From positions 62,001-126,000 of the forward strand of contig NZ_KV822195.1 of NCBI RefSeq assembly GCF_001815865.1: 64,000 bases of DNA, written 5' to 3'. Positions within the stretch are counted from its first letter, which is position 1, and each line of letters starts with the position of its first letter. The position numbers and the translations under genes were made by a program. This stretch comes from Abiotrophia sp. HMSC24B09. Lineage in GTDB: Bacteria; Bacillota; Bacilli; Lactobacillales; Aerococcaceae. This document shows positions 47,229 to 55,853 of this stretch, piece after piece. The notes under the pieces are model-generated. The model saw nothing but the letters and a program-made list of their open reading frames with translations. It ran no database searches and was not told where the DNA came from.

Positions 47229-48439
47229 GTCAAAAACAAATTCTCATTCATTATGGCGAACTCTCAACTAAGGGTCGCAATAAAAAAATGTTTATTAATA
47301 AATTAGCTGAGCATATCCGTTACCGTACCCAGGATTTAGAGCGAATTAAGATTGTGCCTGAATACGACTTTATGCATTTGATATGGCAAGAAACGCCTTA
47401 CCAAACAGTGATTGAACGGCTTGAGATAGTACCAGGTATTTCGCGCTTCGAGCCAGTCTATCGCGTGGACAAGGATCTGGACGCAATCAAAGCTCAAGCG
47501 CTGGCCTTGTTTGAAGAAGTGAAGCCATCTGCTGGCAGTTCTTTTAGAGTCTTAGCCAAACGTTCTGATAAGACCTTTGCCTACGACACCATGGACTTAC
47601 AGAGAGAAGTGGGAACTTGCCTAGGTTTAGCTTATCCAGATTTGCAAGTAGACTTCAAGACCCCAGATTACAAATTAACTATCAGTATCCAAAAGGCTGG
47701 CGCCTACCTAAGCCTCTTGTCCTACAAAGGGGTAGGGGGATTACCTTGTGGAGCTAGCGGTCGCGCCTTACTCATGCTGTCCGGGGGTATTGATTCTCCT
47801 GTGGCAGGCTATCAGATGATGAAGCGTGGTTTGGAGATTGAAGCAGTTCATTTTGCCAGTCCACCTTATACGGGCCCGCAAGCTCTGGAAAAGACCAAAA
47901 AATTAACGGCTCAATTGGCTCAATATGGTCGAAGCTTGACTTATCATTGTGTGCCTTTTACTGAAATTCAAGAAGAAATTAAGGATAAGGTTCACGATGA
48001 TTTTTCCATGACCATTATGCGCCGTATGATGCTTCGGGTCATGGAGGCGCTAGTGAATCGTCAACAAGCTGATGCTATTGTGACGGGAGAATCCTTAGGG
48101 CAAGTGGCCTCTCAGACACTGAAGAGTATGCGGGCAATCAACCAAGTGACCTCTGTTCCGATTTTGCGGCCTTTAATTGCGATAGACAAGAACGATATTA
48201 TCGCGCAGGCGGAAGCCATTGGGACCTATGAGATTTCCAATGAGCCTTTTGAAGATTGCTGTACGGTCTTTGCCCCTAAATCACCACGTACTAAGCCAAA
48301 ATTGACGTCTGTAATGGAGTTAGAAGCGCTCTTAGATGTAGAAGGTTTAGTTGCTCGCGCTGTTGAGGGCACTCAAACGGAGATCATTGGCGCGGATTAC
48401 GGTAAGTTAAGTAGTCCGGATTTTAGTCACTTACTATAG
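47225..48439 (+). CDS. thiI: tRNA 4-thiouridine synthetase ThiI
   Basis: Adenylates U8 of tRNA and inserts sulfur. N-terminal ferredoxin-like and THUMP domains (about residues 1-165), then the PP-loop LLMLSGGIDSPVAGYQMMKRG (near 180). The 404-residue form lacks the C-terminal rhodanese domain of E. coli ThiI, as is normal in Firmicutes, so sulfur would come directly from the neighbouring desulfurase. The late FEDCCTVFAPKSPRTKP region is typical. Confidence 0.95.
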   Translation: MSQKQILIHYGELSTKGRNKKMFINKLAEHIRYRTQDLERIKIVPEYDFMHLIWQETPYQTVIERLEIVPGISRFEPVYRVDKDLDAIKAQALALFEEVKPSAGSSFRVLAKRSDKTFAYDTMDLQREVGTCLGLAYPDLQVDFKTPDYKLTISIQKAGAYLSLLSYKGVGGLPCGASGRALLMLSGGIDSPVAGYQMMKRGLEIEAVHFASPPYTGPQALEKTKKLTAQLAQYGRSLTYHCVPFTEIQEEIKDKVHDDFSMTIMRRMMLRVMEALVNRQQADAIVTGESLGQVASQTLKSMRAINQVTSVPILRPLIAIDKNDIIAQAEAIGTYEISNEPFEDCCTVFAPKSPRTKPKLTSVMELEALLDVEGLVARAVEGTQTEIIGADYGKLSSPDFSHLL

Positions 48440-48450
48440 TTTGTTTGATT

Positions 48451-48482
48451 TCAGCCTGGAGGTCTTGGACTTTCAGGCTGTG
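48451..48482 (+). terminator. Likely terminator of thiI
   Basis: CAGCCTG / CAGGCTG arms around a 15-base loop, followed by TGATTTTTAT. Bases 48483-48660 hold a -10 like TATCAT (48639-48644) for the next operon and nothing else recognised. Confidence 0.5.
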
Positions 48483-48671
48483 ATTTTTATCTCTATGACA
48501 CAAAGTGGGAATGTAAAGGGAAAGAAAACTTGTCCGTCTAGCTTTCAGTGACCCCAAAATGCCCTTAAGAAATGGGTCAGAATCATGACAAATTCAAGAT
48601 AAGGAGATTAACTATTTCTTTTTCCCTCGAACTTATGTTATCATAGTCTTGGACTTGAAGGAGTGATAGAC

Positions 48672-48905
48672 ATGCAGACGAGTGTATATGGTATGGCAGT
48701 ACTATGTCTCCGTCTCATCATCCTAGGGATGAGTCTCCTCATTTTCCGGGGTGTGAACTGGAATCAGCTCATGCGCCAGAATGCTAAGCAAGGGGCCTAT
48801 GCTGTTTATGTCATGGTCAGCCTTGCAGTGGGGCACTTAGTCGGGTCGTTTATGATTGAAATGACGGAATCCTTACAGAACTTATTGTTAGGTTTCCTTA
48901 AATAA
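48672..48905 (+). CDS. DUF1146 small membrane protein (YwzB-like)
   Basis: A 77-residue protein with two membrane helices: [21 protein letters not shown] and [18 protein letters not shown], separated by the polar [16 protein letters not shown] typical of DUF1146. In Firmicutes this gene commonly precedes murA or the ATP synthase operon; here murA follows. ATG at 48672 is preferred over a GTG that touches the AAGGAG. Role unknown. Confidence 0.85.
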   Translation: MQTSVYGMAVLCLRLIILGMSLLIFRGVNWNQLMRQNAKQGAYAVYVMVSLAVGHLVGSFMIEMTESLQNLLLGFLK

Positions 48906-48966
48906 GAGAGTGTATCCCTATTTGTTCGCTCCAAAACGAATAGGCGTAAGAATAGGAGAATTTTTG

Positions 48967-50268
48967 ATGGAAGAGATTATTGTTCAAGGTGGTAATCGAT
49001 TAGAAGGTGTAGTCAAAGTTGAAGGAGCTAAAAATGCGGTCTTGCCAATCTTGGCGGCGGCTATTTTAGCAGAAACAGGCAAGGTTAATTTGTCTAATGT
49101 ACCTGTCTTATCAGATGTCTTTACCCTTAACAACTTACTGACGGCAATTAACGTAAGCAATGAATTTGATCAAGAAAACAATGAAATGACTTTAGACGCA
49201 ACCGGTCCTGTGTCAACCACAGCTGATTATGACTTTGTCAGCAAGATGCGGGCATCGATTGTTGTGATGGGGCCACTCTTGGCTCGCTTTGGTCATGCAC
49301 GAGTGGCGATGCCAGGTGGCTGTGCCATCGGGACTCGTCCTATTGACCTCCATCTCAAGGGCTTTGAAGCTCTGGGGGCAAAAATTACACGCGCAGCAGG
49401 CTATGTCGAAGCACAGGCTGATAAGTTAGTGGGTGCGCGTATCTACTTGGACTTCCCAAGTGTGGGCGCGACTGAAAATATCATGATGGCGGCTGTCTTG
49501 GCAGAAGGCACTACTATTTTAGAAAACGTAGCGCGTGAGCCAGAAATTGTGGATTTAGCTAACTTCTTAAACCGTATGGGAGCCGATATTGTCGGCGCTG
49601 GGACGGAAACAATTAAGATTCATGGGGTCAAAGCCCTACATGGCACCTCCCATGATGTGATTCCAGACCGAATTGAAGCAGGTACCTTTATGGTGGCAGC
49701 TGCTGTGACCCAAGGCGATGTCTTAGTTGAAGGGGCTGTGTCAGAACACAACATGCCATTGATTAGTAAATTACGTGAAATGGGCGTTGTATTCCACGAG
49801 TATCAAAATGGACTGCGGGTTATTGGGCCTAAGACCTTGCAACCAACAGATGTTAAGACCTTACCATATCCTGGTTTTCCAACCGATATGCAGGCACAAA
49901 TGTCGATTGCCCAACTCTTAGCTGAAGGTTCAAGCTCCTTGACCGAAACAGTCTTCGAGAATCGCTTTATGCACTTTGAAGAGTTGCGCCGGATGAATGC
50001 CCACTTTACCATTGATCGCCAAAATGTGGTCATGGAAGGTCCTACCCAATTCTATGGTGCTAGCGTCAAGGCCACCGATTTACGCGCAGCTGCAGCCTTA
50101 ATTATTGCAGGTTTGACAGCTGAAGGGGTAACCCGCGTTTCTGAATTGAAGTATCTAGATCGTGGCTACTTCCGATTCCATGAGAAACTCAAAGCCTTAG
50201 GTGCTAATATTGACCGAGTTAATAGTGCTCAAGTAGCAACGCCACAAAAGACTACGACTCTTGCATAG
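48967..50268 (+). CDS. murA: UDP-N-acetylglucosamine 1-carboxyvinyltransferase
   Basis: First committed step of peptidoglycan synthesis: adds enolpyruvate to UDP-GlcNAc; target of fosfomycin. Lys22 lies in [14 protein letters not shown], the catalytic Cys (near residue 117) in [37 protein letters not shown] and [14 protein letters not shown] are typical of the C-terminal half. ATG at 48967 after AGGAGAA; the frame upstream to 48910 is not family sequence. 433 residues. Confidence 0.96.
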   Translation: MEEIIVQGGNRLEGVVKVEGAKNAVLPILAAAILAETGKVNLSNVPVLSDVFTLNNLLTAINVSNEFDQENNEMTLDATGPVSTTADYDFVSKMRASIVVMGPLLARFGHARVAMPGGCAIGTRPIDLHLKGFEALGAKITRAAGYVEAQADKLVGARIYLDFPSVGATENIMMAAVLAEGTTILENVAREPEIVDLANFLNRMGADIVGAGTETIKIHGVKALHGTSHDVIPDRIEAGTFMVAAAVTQGDVLVEGAVSEHNMPLISKLREMGVVFHEYQNGLRVIGPKTLQPTDVKTLPYPGFPTDMQAQMSIAQLLAEGSSSLTETVFENRFMHFEELRRMNAHFTIDRQNVVMEGPTQFYGASVKATDLRAAAALIIAGLTAEGVTRVSELKYLDRGYFRFHEKLKALGANIDRVNSAQVATPQKTTTLA

Positions 50269-50281
50269 AGGAGGGTCTTAA

Positions 50282-51346
50282 ATGGCTAAAAACGTCGGAA
50301 TAGACTTAGGAACAACAAATGTTTTAGTGAATTTATACGGTAAAGGGATTATCCTGAATGAGCCTTCTGTCGTAGCCATTGATACACGCAGCCAAGAAGT
50401 CATTGCTATTGGCTATGAAGCCTATGAAATGATGGGCCGGACACCTGAATCCATTCAGGTTATTCAACCGCTAAAGGGTGGCGTCATTGCTGACTTTGAT
50501 ATTGCAGAAGCCATGCTTATGCTCTTCATGCAACGTTTGAATTTAACCTCTTGGTTTGCTAAACCCAATGTTTTAATTTGTGCCCCATCAAAGGTGAGCG
50601 AGATTGAACGCCTAGCCTTAATTGAAACGGTCGAACGTGCTGGTGGAGGCCGTATCTACTTAGAGGAAGAACCAAAGGTAGCCGGTGTAGGTGCTGGGAT
50701 TGACCCACTAAGCTCATCGGGTAGCATGGTCATTGATATTGGTGGTGGAACGAGTGACTTTGCAGTCATCTCTGCGGGTGAAGTAATTGCCAGTGAATCC
50801 ATTAAATTGGCTGGCGATGACGTAGACCTAGCCATCATTCAATATCTCAAAGACAATTTCCACATTCTGGTTGGTGAACGTTCAGCCGAAAGCCTGAAGA
50901 AGGCGGTCGCGTCTGCTGTTCTCTTACCGGAGGAAGAAGTAGAAACCTATGATGTGAAGGGACGAGATCTCTTGACTGGCTTGCCTAAGTCAGTGAATGT
51001 CGACTCTAATATGATTTGTCAGGCTATTCGGCCAATCTTAATTGAGATTGCCCGAGTCGCTAAGCGAGTCTTAGAAACAATCCCACCTGAGATGGCAGCC
51101 GATGTTATGGAGAAAGGCATCCTCTTAACTGGGGGAGGCGCCTTAATCTATCACATGGATACCTTCCTGACAGATTTCCTTAAGGTCAGCGTCCTTAAGG
51201 CTGAGCAACCTATGAACTGTGTGGCCATTGGCTCAGGTTTGATGTTGGATTTAATTCTCTCAGGCAAATTAGAACGTACCAACCCGACATGGCGCCAACG
51301 ATTGAAGCGCCGCTTACAACGTATCAAACGTCGTATTTTAGGGTAG
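50282..51346 (+). CDS. mreB: MreB/Mbl-type bacterial actin
   Basis: Actin-fold cytoskeletal ATPase that guides lateral wall growth. Phosphate loop 1 NVGIDLGTTNVLVNL, loop 2 VIDIGGGTSDFAVIS, adenosine motif LLTGGGALIYHMD. The position after murA resembles Mbl of bacilli. It ends in an unusually basic tail, RQRLKRRLQRIKRRILG, which makes it about 15-20 residues longer than most and could add membrane or nucleic-acid contact. A functional MreB suggests rod, ovoid or coccobacillary growth. 354 residues. Confidence 0.9.
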   Translation: MAKNVGIDLGTTNVLVNLYGKGIILNEPSVVAIDTRSQEVIAIGYEAYEMMGRTPESIQVIQPLKGGVIADFDIAEAMLMLFMQRLNLTSWFAKPNVLICAPSKVSEIERLALIETVERAGGGRIYLEEEPKVAGVGAGIDPLSSSGSMVIDIGGGTSDFAVISAGEVIASESIKLAGDDVDLAIIQYLKDNFHILVGERSAESLKKAVASAVLLPEEEVETYDVKGRDLLTGLPKSVNVDSNMICQAIRPILIEIARVAKRVLETIPPEMAADVMEKGILLTGGGALIYHMDTFLTDFLKVSVLKAEQPMNCVAIGSGLMLDLILSGKLERTNPTWRQRLKRRLQRIKRRILG

Positions 51347-51358
51347 AAAGGAGTCCTT

Positions 51359-51559
51359 ATGGCAGAAAAACTTATGAAAAAATCCGTCTGGGCCACTGTT
51401 GGCAAGACTTTGTTACGGGTCATTATGTACCTACTCTTACTTTTCTTGTTTTTTGTCATCGGGCTGATTATCGGCTATGCCATAATTGGCAAGGGCAACT
51501 TCTGGGAAGTGCTAAGCCAAGATACTTGGCGTCATATTATTGATCTAGTCATGAAATAA
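51359..51559 (+). CDS. EpuA-like small membrane protein
   Basis: A 66-residue protein with one strong hydrophobic segment (LLRVIMYLLLLFLFFVIGLIIGYAIIG), then a GKGNFWEVLSQDTWRHIIDLV tail. This layout matches the EpuA family, which databases often label RNA polymerase subunit beta because of fusions or vicinity, and which sits near murA in streptococci. AAAGGAG ribosome site. Function unclear. Confidence 0.75.
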   Translation: MAEKLMKKSVWATVGKTLLRVIMYLLLLFLFFVIGLIIGYAIIGKGNFWEVLSQDTWRHIIDLVMK

Positions 51560-51565
51560 GACAGT

Positions 51566-51593
51566 CGTCCACTCTTTGGGAGTGGACGTTTTT
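51566..51593 (+). terminator. Terminator after the EpuA-like gene
   Basis: CGTCCACTC TTTGG GAGTGGACG followed by TTTTT. Confidence 0.92.
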
Positions 51594-51662
51594 GTATAAG
51601 TAAGCAAAGTAGTATTTCCCCATAAATGCCTATGTAGGGGGATAGGCAAGGATAGTATTACA

Positions 51663-51671
51663 TGCTATAAT
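51663..51671 (+). promoter_or_regulatory. Extended -10 promoter of the DUF3397 gene
   Basis: TGCTATAAT (-10 at 51666-51671) 24 bases before the start codon, with no convincing -35. Confidence 0.5.
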
Positions 51672-51694
51672 AAGGGGAATGAGGAGGTGGAGTT

Positions 51695-52072
51695 ATGTAT
51701 CCATTTGATTGGCGGGAATTATTATTATATCTATTGCCAGTTATTTATGTTTTTTTGTTTGATCGTTTTTTCCGTGAAGCAATGTCCTCCTTTTCTTTTT
51801 ACAAGTTTTCACTTGCTGAAATGCTCCTCCCCATGTGGTGGGTATTGATACATGGCTTCAGTAGTTTTATTTTTGGATTCAGTCTAGGGCTTTTAACTCT
51901 CTATCTGACCTTGATTATTCTAGTAGTCCACCTCTACGACTACATTCGACGAATTGACGTTTTCAGTTACCGCCGCTACCTTCACCAGGCTAGTCGAGTC
52001 GTCTTCCTATCCTTTTCTAGTATGCTATTAGGGCTCATGCTCCTTCGCATTGCTAGCTTGTGGATCCTTTAG
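51695..52072 (+). CDS. DUF3397 membrane protein
   Basis: A 125-residue protein with four hydrophobic segments and basic turns (YDYIRRIDVFSYRRYLHQASR). The DUF3397 family is found immediately upstream of mraZ in many Lactobacillales, exactly as here. ATG follows GAGGAGG. Molecular role unknown. Confidence 0.75.
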   Translation: MYPFDWRELLLYLLPVIYVFLFDRFFREAMSSFSFYKFSLAEMLLPMWWVLIHGFSSFIFGFSLGLLTLYLTLIILVVHLYDYIRRIDVFSYRRYLHQASRVVFLSFSSMLLGLMLLRIASLWIL

Positions 52073-52078
52073 GGAAAA

Positions 52079-52128
52079 TACCCCACCTTTTTACCACTCC
52101 TTCCCACCTGGTAAAACCTTGATATAAT
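52079..52128. promoter_or_regulatory. Inverted MraZ-like box cluster and a TATAAT promoter
   Basis: On the minus strand TGG triplets recur at 10- and 11-bp spacing (plus-strand CCA at 52083, 52094, 52104). A -35-like TTCCCA (52101-52106) with 16-bp spacer precedes TATAAT (52123-52128) on the plus strand. Transcripts from here would meet the hairpin at 52141 at once. Confidence 0.4.
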
Positions 52129-52140
52129 AAGCTTTTTAAG

Positions 52141-52170
52141 CGCCGCTAGTTTTCTAGCGGGCTTTTTTTT
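52141..52170 (+). terminator. Terminator before mraZ
   Basis: CCGCTAG TTTT CTAGCGG then GC and T8. It ends the DUF3397 transcript and any RNA from the promoter at 52123. Confidence 0.9.
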
Positions 52171-52190
52171 ATGAAATTTGCAAGAAGGAG

Positions 52191-52224
52191 TGGTGAAAAG
52201 TGGTGGAATGTGGTAGAATATGGG
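52191..52224 (+). promoter_or_regulatory. MraZ-box array over the mraZ promoter
   Basis: TGG recurs at 52191, 52201, 52211 and 52221, an exact 10-bp period, in the frame TGGTGAAAAG-TGGTGGAATG-TGGTAGAATA-TGGG. This fits the TGGGN-N5 direct-repeat operator of MraZ. The -10 TAGAAT (52214-52219) lies inside the array, with a poor TGGTGA -35 17 bp upstream, so MraZ would control its own operon here. Confidence 0.7.
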
Positions 52225-52252
52225 TAAGCTATCATGGGAGGTGTATGCAATC

Positions 52253-52684
52253 GTGTTAATTGGAGAATTTCAACATAATATTGATGCCAAAGGGCGATTG
52301 ACTATGCCTGCTAAATTTAGGCCTGAATTAGGTGGCCAATTCGTAGTTACCCGAGGCTTGGATGGCTGCTTGTTCGGATACCCTATGGAAAACTGGGCCG
52401 TGCAAGAAGAAAAATTAAAGAAACTCAACCTTATGAAAAAAGATGCTCGGCAATTCGCCCGCTTCTTCTACTCAGCTGCCACTGAAGTAGAAATTGACAA
52501 GCAAGGTCGGATTAACTTGCCACAGACGCTTCTTGACTACGCTAAGATTGATAAGGAATGCCGTGTCATTGGTGTTTCTGATCGCATCGAAATTTGGAGC
52601 AGCGAACGTTGGGATGAATTTGTCGGTGACGCCGAAGAAAATTATGAAGCAATTGCTGAAGGTATGATGGATTTTGACCTGTGA
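52253..52684 (+). CDS. mraZ: Transcriptional regulator MraZ
   Basis: AbrB-like double-SWIB-type DNA-binding protein controlling the division and cell wall cluster. Two DxxxR repeats are visible: [20 protein letters not shown] and [20 protein letters not shown]. The GTG start at 52253 gives [11 protein letters not shown], matching the family N-terminus and length (143 residues); the ATG at 52220 would add 11 odd residues and sits in the operator array. Confidence 0.93.
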   Translation: MLIGEFQHNIDAKGRLTMPAKFRPELGGQFVVTRGLDGCLFGYPMENWAVQEEKLKKLNLMKKDARQFARFFYSAATEVEIDKQGRINLPQTLLDYAKIDKECRVIGVSDRIEIWSSERWDEFVGDAEENYEAIAEGMMDFDL

Positions 52685-52697
52685 TGGAGTGAAGACA

Positions 52698-53639
52698 ATG
52701 GAATTTAAACATGAGACGGTGCTTTTGCATGAAACCGTTGATGGTTTGGATATCAAGCCAGACGGCGTCTATGTTGATTGCACCTTAGGGGGCGCTGGTC
52801 ATGCCCAGTATTTACTGGACCAACTAGGACCTCAAGGGCATCTCTATGCCTTCGACCAGGATATGACGGCCATTAACAATGCCAAACTTAAATTGGCTGA
52901 CTATGTTGAAAAAGGCCAAGTTACCTTTATTCACCAAAATTTCCGTCATTTGAAGCAGGCTTTAGAAGAGCTTGGTATTGACCAAGTGGACGGAATTTAC
53001 TATGACCTAGGAGTGTCTTCGCCACAACTTGATGTGGCCGAGCGTGGCTTTAGTTATGGACAAGAAGCCCGTCTAGATATGCGGATGAACCAAGAGCAGG
53101 CTTTAAGTGCCTATGAGGTTGTCAATGACTGGCCTTATGAAGACTTGGTGCACATTCTCTATCGTTATGGAGAAGAGAAGTTTGCCAAGCGTATTGCACG
53201 TGCAATTGAAGAAAGACGTGCTCAGCAACCTATCGAGACAACGACTGAATTAGCAGAAATTGTCAAAACGGCTATCCCTGCTGCTACCCGTCGTACGGGT
53301 GGGCATCCAGCAAAACGTAGTTTCCAGGCCATTCGAATTGCTGTCAACGATGAGTTGGGGGCGGTCGAAGATTCACTGGAGCAGGCGCTGACTCTTTTGA
53401 AACCAGAGGGGCGTATTAGCGTCATCACCTTCCATTCCTTGGAAGATCGCTTAGTTAAGCAATTATTCAAGGAAGTAAGTCAAGGGCCAGAAGTGCCTCG
53501 GGGCTTACCCATTTTGCCTGGCCAGATGCAGGCGCCTTTTGCCTTGGTCAATCGCAAACCGATTGTAGCCAGTCCAGAAGAATTAGAGGCCAACAATCGT
53601 TCGCGGAGTGCTAAGTTGCGCATTCTCCGCAAGAATTAA
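52698..53639 (+). CDS. rsmH: 16S rRNA (cytosine-1402-N4)-methyltransferase
   Basis: SAM-dependent methyltransferase of 16S rRNA C1402 (old name mraW). [29 protein letters not shown] (SAM motif), [33 protein letters not shown] and the C-terminal [14 protein letters not shown] are family marks. ATG at 52698, 13 bases after the mraZ stop, following GGAG. 313 residues. Confidence 0.96.
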   Translation: MEFKHETVLLHETVDGLDIKPDGVYVDCTLGGAGHAQYLLDQLGPQGHLYAFDQDMTAINNAKLKLADYVEKGQVTFIHQNFRHLKQALEELGIDQVDGIYYDLGVSSPQLDVAERGFSYGQEARLDMRMNQEQALSAYEVVNDWPYEDLVHILYRYGEEKFAKRIARAIEERRAQQPIETTTELAEIVKTAIPAATRRTGGHPAKRSFQAIRIAVNDELGAVEDSLEQALTLLKPEGRISVITFHSLEDRLVKQLFKEVSQGPEVPRGLPILPGQMQAPFALVNRKPIVASPEELEANNRSRSAKLRILRKN

Positions 53640-53678
53640 TAGAAAAGCAAGAATTAGAAACAGAAAGAAGGGATACCA

Positions 53679-54140
53679 TTGGCTGAAACAGTAACAAGCG
53701 AACAATATTTTAAGCGCAGTTCCCAGGCTCGTTACCGCCAAGTGGCAAACCCAGAGCCGCCTTTAGCGACCAGTGCGGCAATTGATGACAGCCCAGCGTT
53801 AGGTGCGCCTGATTTAGTCAGTCGTCCTAGAGTGGGTAGTCAAACTAAAAACAGAGTGGGTTCTTTGAGACTCAGTCCTTATGAGGTTTTCTTGCTCATG
53901 CTTACTTTTTTGGTTGTGGTGGGTAGTGTCTTTGTTAATCTCATGATGCAGTCCAAGACTCAATCTATTCAACGTTCTAGCCAAGAGATGATGCAACAAA
54001 CCTTAGAGTTACAGAAACAGACAGATGTAATGCGTGATCAAATGACGGAACAATATAAATACGATAACATTAAACAAGCGGCTGAAAAGCAAGGAATGAA
54101 GGTCCGCCAAGATAGTGTGAAGGATTTGACCAAGCCATGA
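53679..54140 (+). CDS. ftsL: Cell division protein FtsL
   Basis: Bitopic divisome protein. A long polar cytoplasmic N-terminus (about 65 residues) is followed by one membrane helix (YEVFLLMLTFLVVVGSVFVNLM) and a short extracytoplasmic leucine-zipper-like coiled coil. TTG start after AAGAAGGGA. Overlaps the pbp gene by four bases. FtsL is poorly conserved, so the call rests on layout and position. Confidence 0.85.
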   Translation: MAETVTSEQYFKRSSQARYRQVANPEPPLATSAAIDDSPALGAPDLVSRPRVGSQTKNRVGSLRLSPYEVFLLMLTFLVVVGSVFVNLMMQSKTQSIQRSSQEMMQQTLELQKQTDVMRDQMTEQYKYDNIKQAAEKQGMKVRQDSVKDLTKP

Positions 54141-55834
54141 GTCAACCAAATAATCAAATGATTCAACGTAATCTCAGATTCTTGGCAATCCTCCTTGCTG
54201 GATTAGCAAGTATCGCGATTTTCCGTTTCGCCCAAATTAGCCTTTTCAAAACAAGTAATGGGCAGGATTTAACTGCCTACCATGAAACAGGGACCAAGAG
54301 AAGTAGTATTACCGAGGCAAGGCGGGGGAGTATCTTTGACCAACAAGGGAACCCTATTGCGATGGATACTACTTCTTATTCTCTTTTTGCGGTGCTTCGC
54401 AGCGATTGGGGCGACACGAACCTTGTCAAAGACCCTGATGTGACCGCCAAAGTTTTGGCTAAGCATTTGGGCTTAGATCGCGATATGATTTTAGCTCAAC
54501 TGACTCAAAACAATGTCTACCAAGTAGAGTTTGGGAATGCTGGTCAACATTTGTCATCTGAAACTAAAAAGGCGATTGAGGCCGAAAATCTACCAGGCTT
54601 AGTTTTTGTCAGCGAAACGACACGTAAATATGTTAATGATGTCTATGCATCTCACCTGATTGGCTATGCGACGGCAACGGCTAAGGAAGAAGATCAACCT
54701 TTAAGTGCTCAAGTCCTAGAGGGTAAACTGGGCTTAGAAGCTGCCTATAATGTCAGTCTTAGCGGTCAAGATGGCAACCAGTCGTCGACTCGTCAATTAA
54801 TTGGCAAAGATTTACATCTAACTTTAGACTCACGTCTACAAAACAAACTGGAAGAATTAATGACCCAATACCAAATGACTTACCAGCCGGAAGCATTGCA
54901 AGCTTATCTGGTGGAGGCTAAGACTGGTAAGCTAGTAGCGGCTTCGCAACGCCCAAGCTTTAACCTCAATAGTCGTGAAGGGATTGAGGCAGAATGGAAG
55001 AACTTGATGGTGGAAGAAGCCTATGAACCGGGTTCGACTATTAAGATTTTGACCATGTCGGTAGCCTATGACCGTCAACTCTATAAACCAGGTGAACTCT
55101 ATCAATCAGGCTCTATCCAAGTCTACGACCAAGTGGTTAAGGACTATAACAAAGTAGGTTGGGGTCAGATTAGTTTTGAGGAAGGCTTGACACGTTCTAG
55201 TAACGTGGCCATGGTCAATCTGGTTAACCGCATGGGAGACCAAGAGTGGGTCAAAAAGTTAGGCGACTTTGGCTTCGGTAAGGGAACTGACTTCGGTCTT
55301 GAAAATGAAACAACCGGTAACTTCCAATTTGATAACCCGGTTTCACGAATTATGAGTGGCTTTGGCCAAGGATTCTCCGCTACGCCTATCCAACTCTTAC
55401 AAGCCTATAGTAGTATAGGGAATCAGGGCCAAATGCTGAAAGTTCAAGTGGTTCAAGGATTGGATTCAGCAGGTGAATTCCAATCCCGTATCTTAGGGAA
55501 GCCAATCTCTAAGGAAGCAGCTAATCATGTCCTCCAACTTATGGTGGACACGGTTGAGAAGCCCTATGGGACCGCAGTCTCCTTCCGTAACCCATATGTA
55601 AAAGTTGCGGCTAAGACAGGGACCGCCCAAATCGCAGATCCTAATGGTTCAGGCTATCTAACGGGAGCAAATGACTACTATCACTCAGTGGTAACTTTCT
55701 TCCCGGCAGATAATCCTAAATACATGCTCTATATGGCCATGAAGCGGCCGCAACAAGATCACGGGCTTCTTGGATCGCAGATTTTAGGTAAACTCTTTAA
55801 TGACTATATCGAATATATTATGGTGAAACCATAA
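54137..55834 (+). CDS. Class B penicillin-binding protein (PBP2x/PbpB type) without PASTA domains
   Basis: Septal peptidoglycan transpeptidase. One N-terminal membrane helix (about 15-35), a pedestal with RRGSIFDQQGNPIAMDTTSYSLFAVL, then the penicillin-binding domain with SxxK = STIK (in EPGSTIKILTM), SxN = SSN (TRSSNVAMVNL) and KTG = KTGTAQIA. Only some 70 residues follow KTG, so the PASTA domains usual for PBP2x are missing and the protein is 565 residues against about 700-750. It takes the ftsI/pbpB position between ftsL and murE. Confidence 0.92.
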   Translation: MSQPNNQMIQRNLRFLAILLAGLASIAIFRFAQISLFKTSNGQDLTAYHETGTKRSSITEARRGSIFDQQGNPIAMDTTSYSLFAVLRSDWGDTNLVKDPDVTAKVLAKHLGLDRDMILAQLTQNNVYQVEFGNAGQHLSSETKKAIEAENLPGLVFVSETTRKYVNDVYASHLIGYATATAKEEDQPLSAQVLEGKLGLEAAYNVSLSGQDGNQSSTRQLIGKDLHLTLDSRLQNKLEELMTQYQMTYQPEALQAYLVEAKTGKLVAASQRPSFNLNSREGIEAEWKNLMVEEAYEPGSTIKILTMSVAYDRQLYKPGELYQSGSIQVYDQVVKDYNKVGWGQISFEEGLTRSSNVAMVNLVNRMGDQEWVKKLGDFGFGKGTDFGLENETTGNFQFDNPVSRIMSGFGQGFSATPIQLLQAYSSIGNQGQMLKVQVVQGLDSAGEFQSRILGKPISKEAANHVLQLMVDTVEKPYGTAVSFRNPYVKVAAKTGTAQIADPNGSGYLTGANDYYHSVVTFFPADNPKYMLYMAMKRPQQDHGLLGSQILGKLFNDYIEYIMVKP

Positions 55835-55853
55835 GAAGAAAGAAGGACATAGG

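Noticed and set aside
52220..52252. ATG start of mraZ at 52220
   Set aside because: It overlaps the last MraZ box and promoter and would add 11 residues absent from the family; the GTG at 52253 restores the normal N-terminus.
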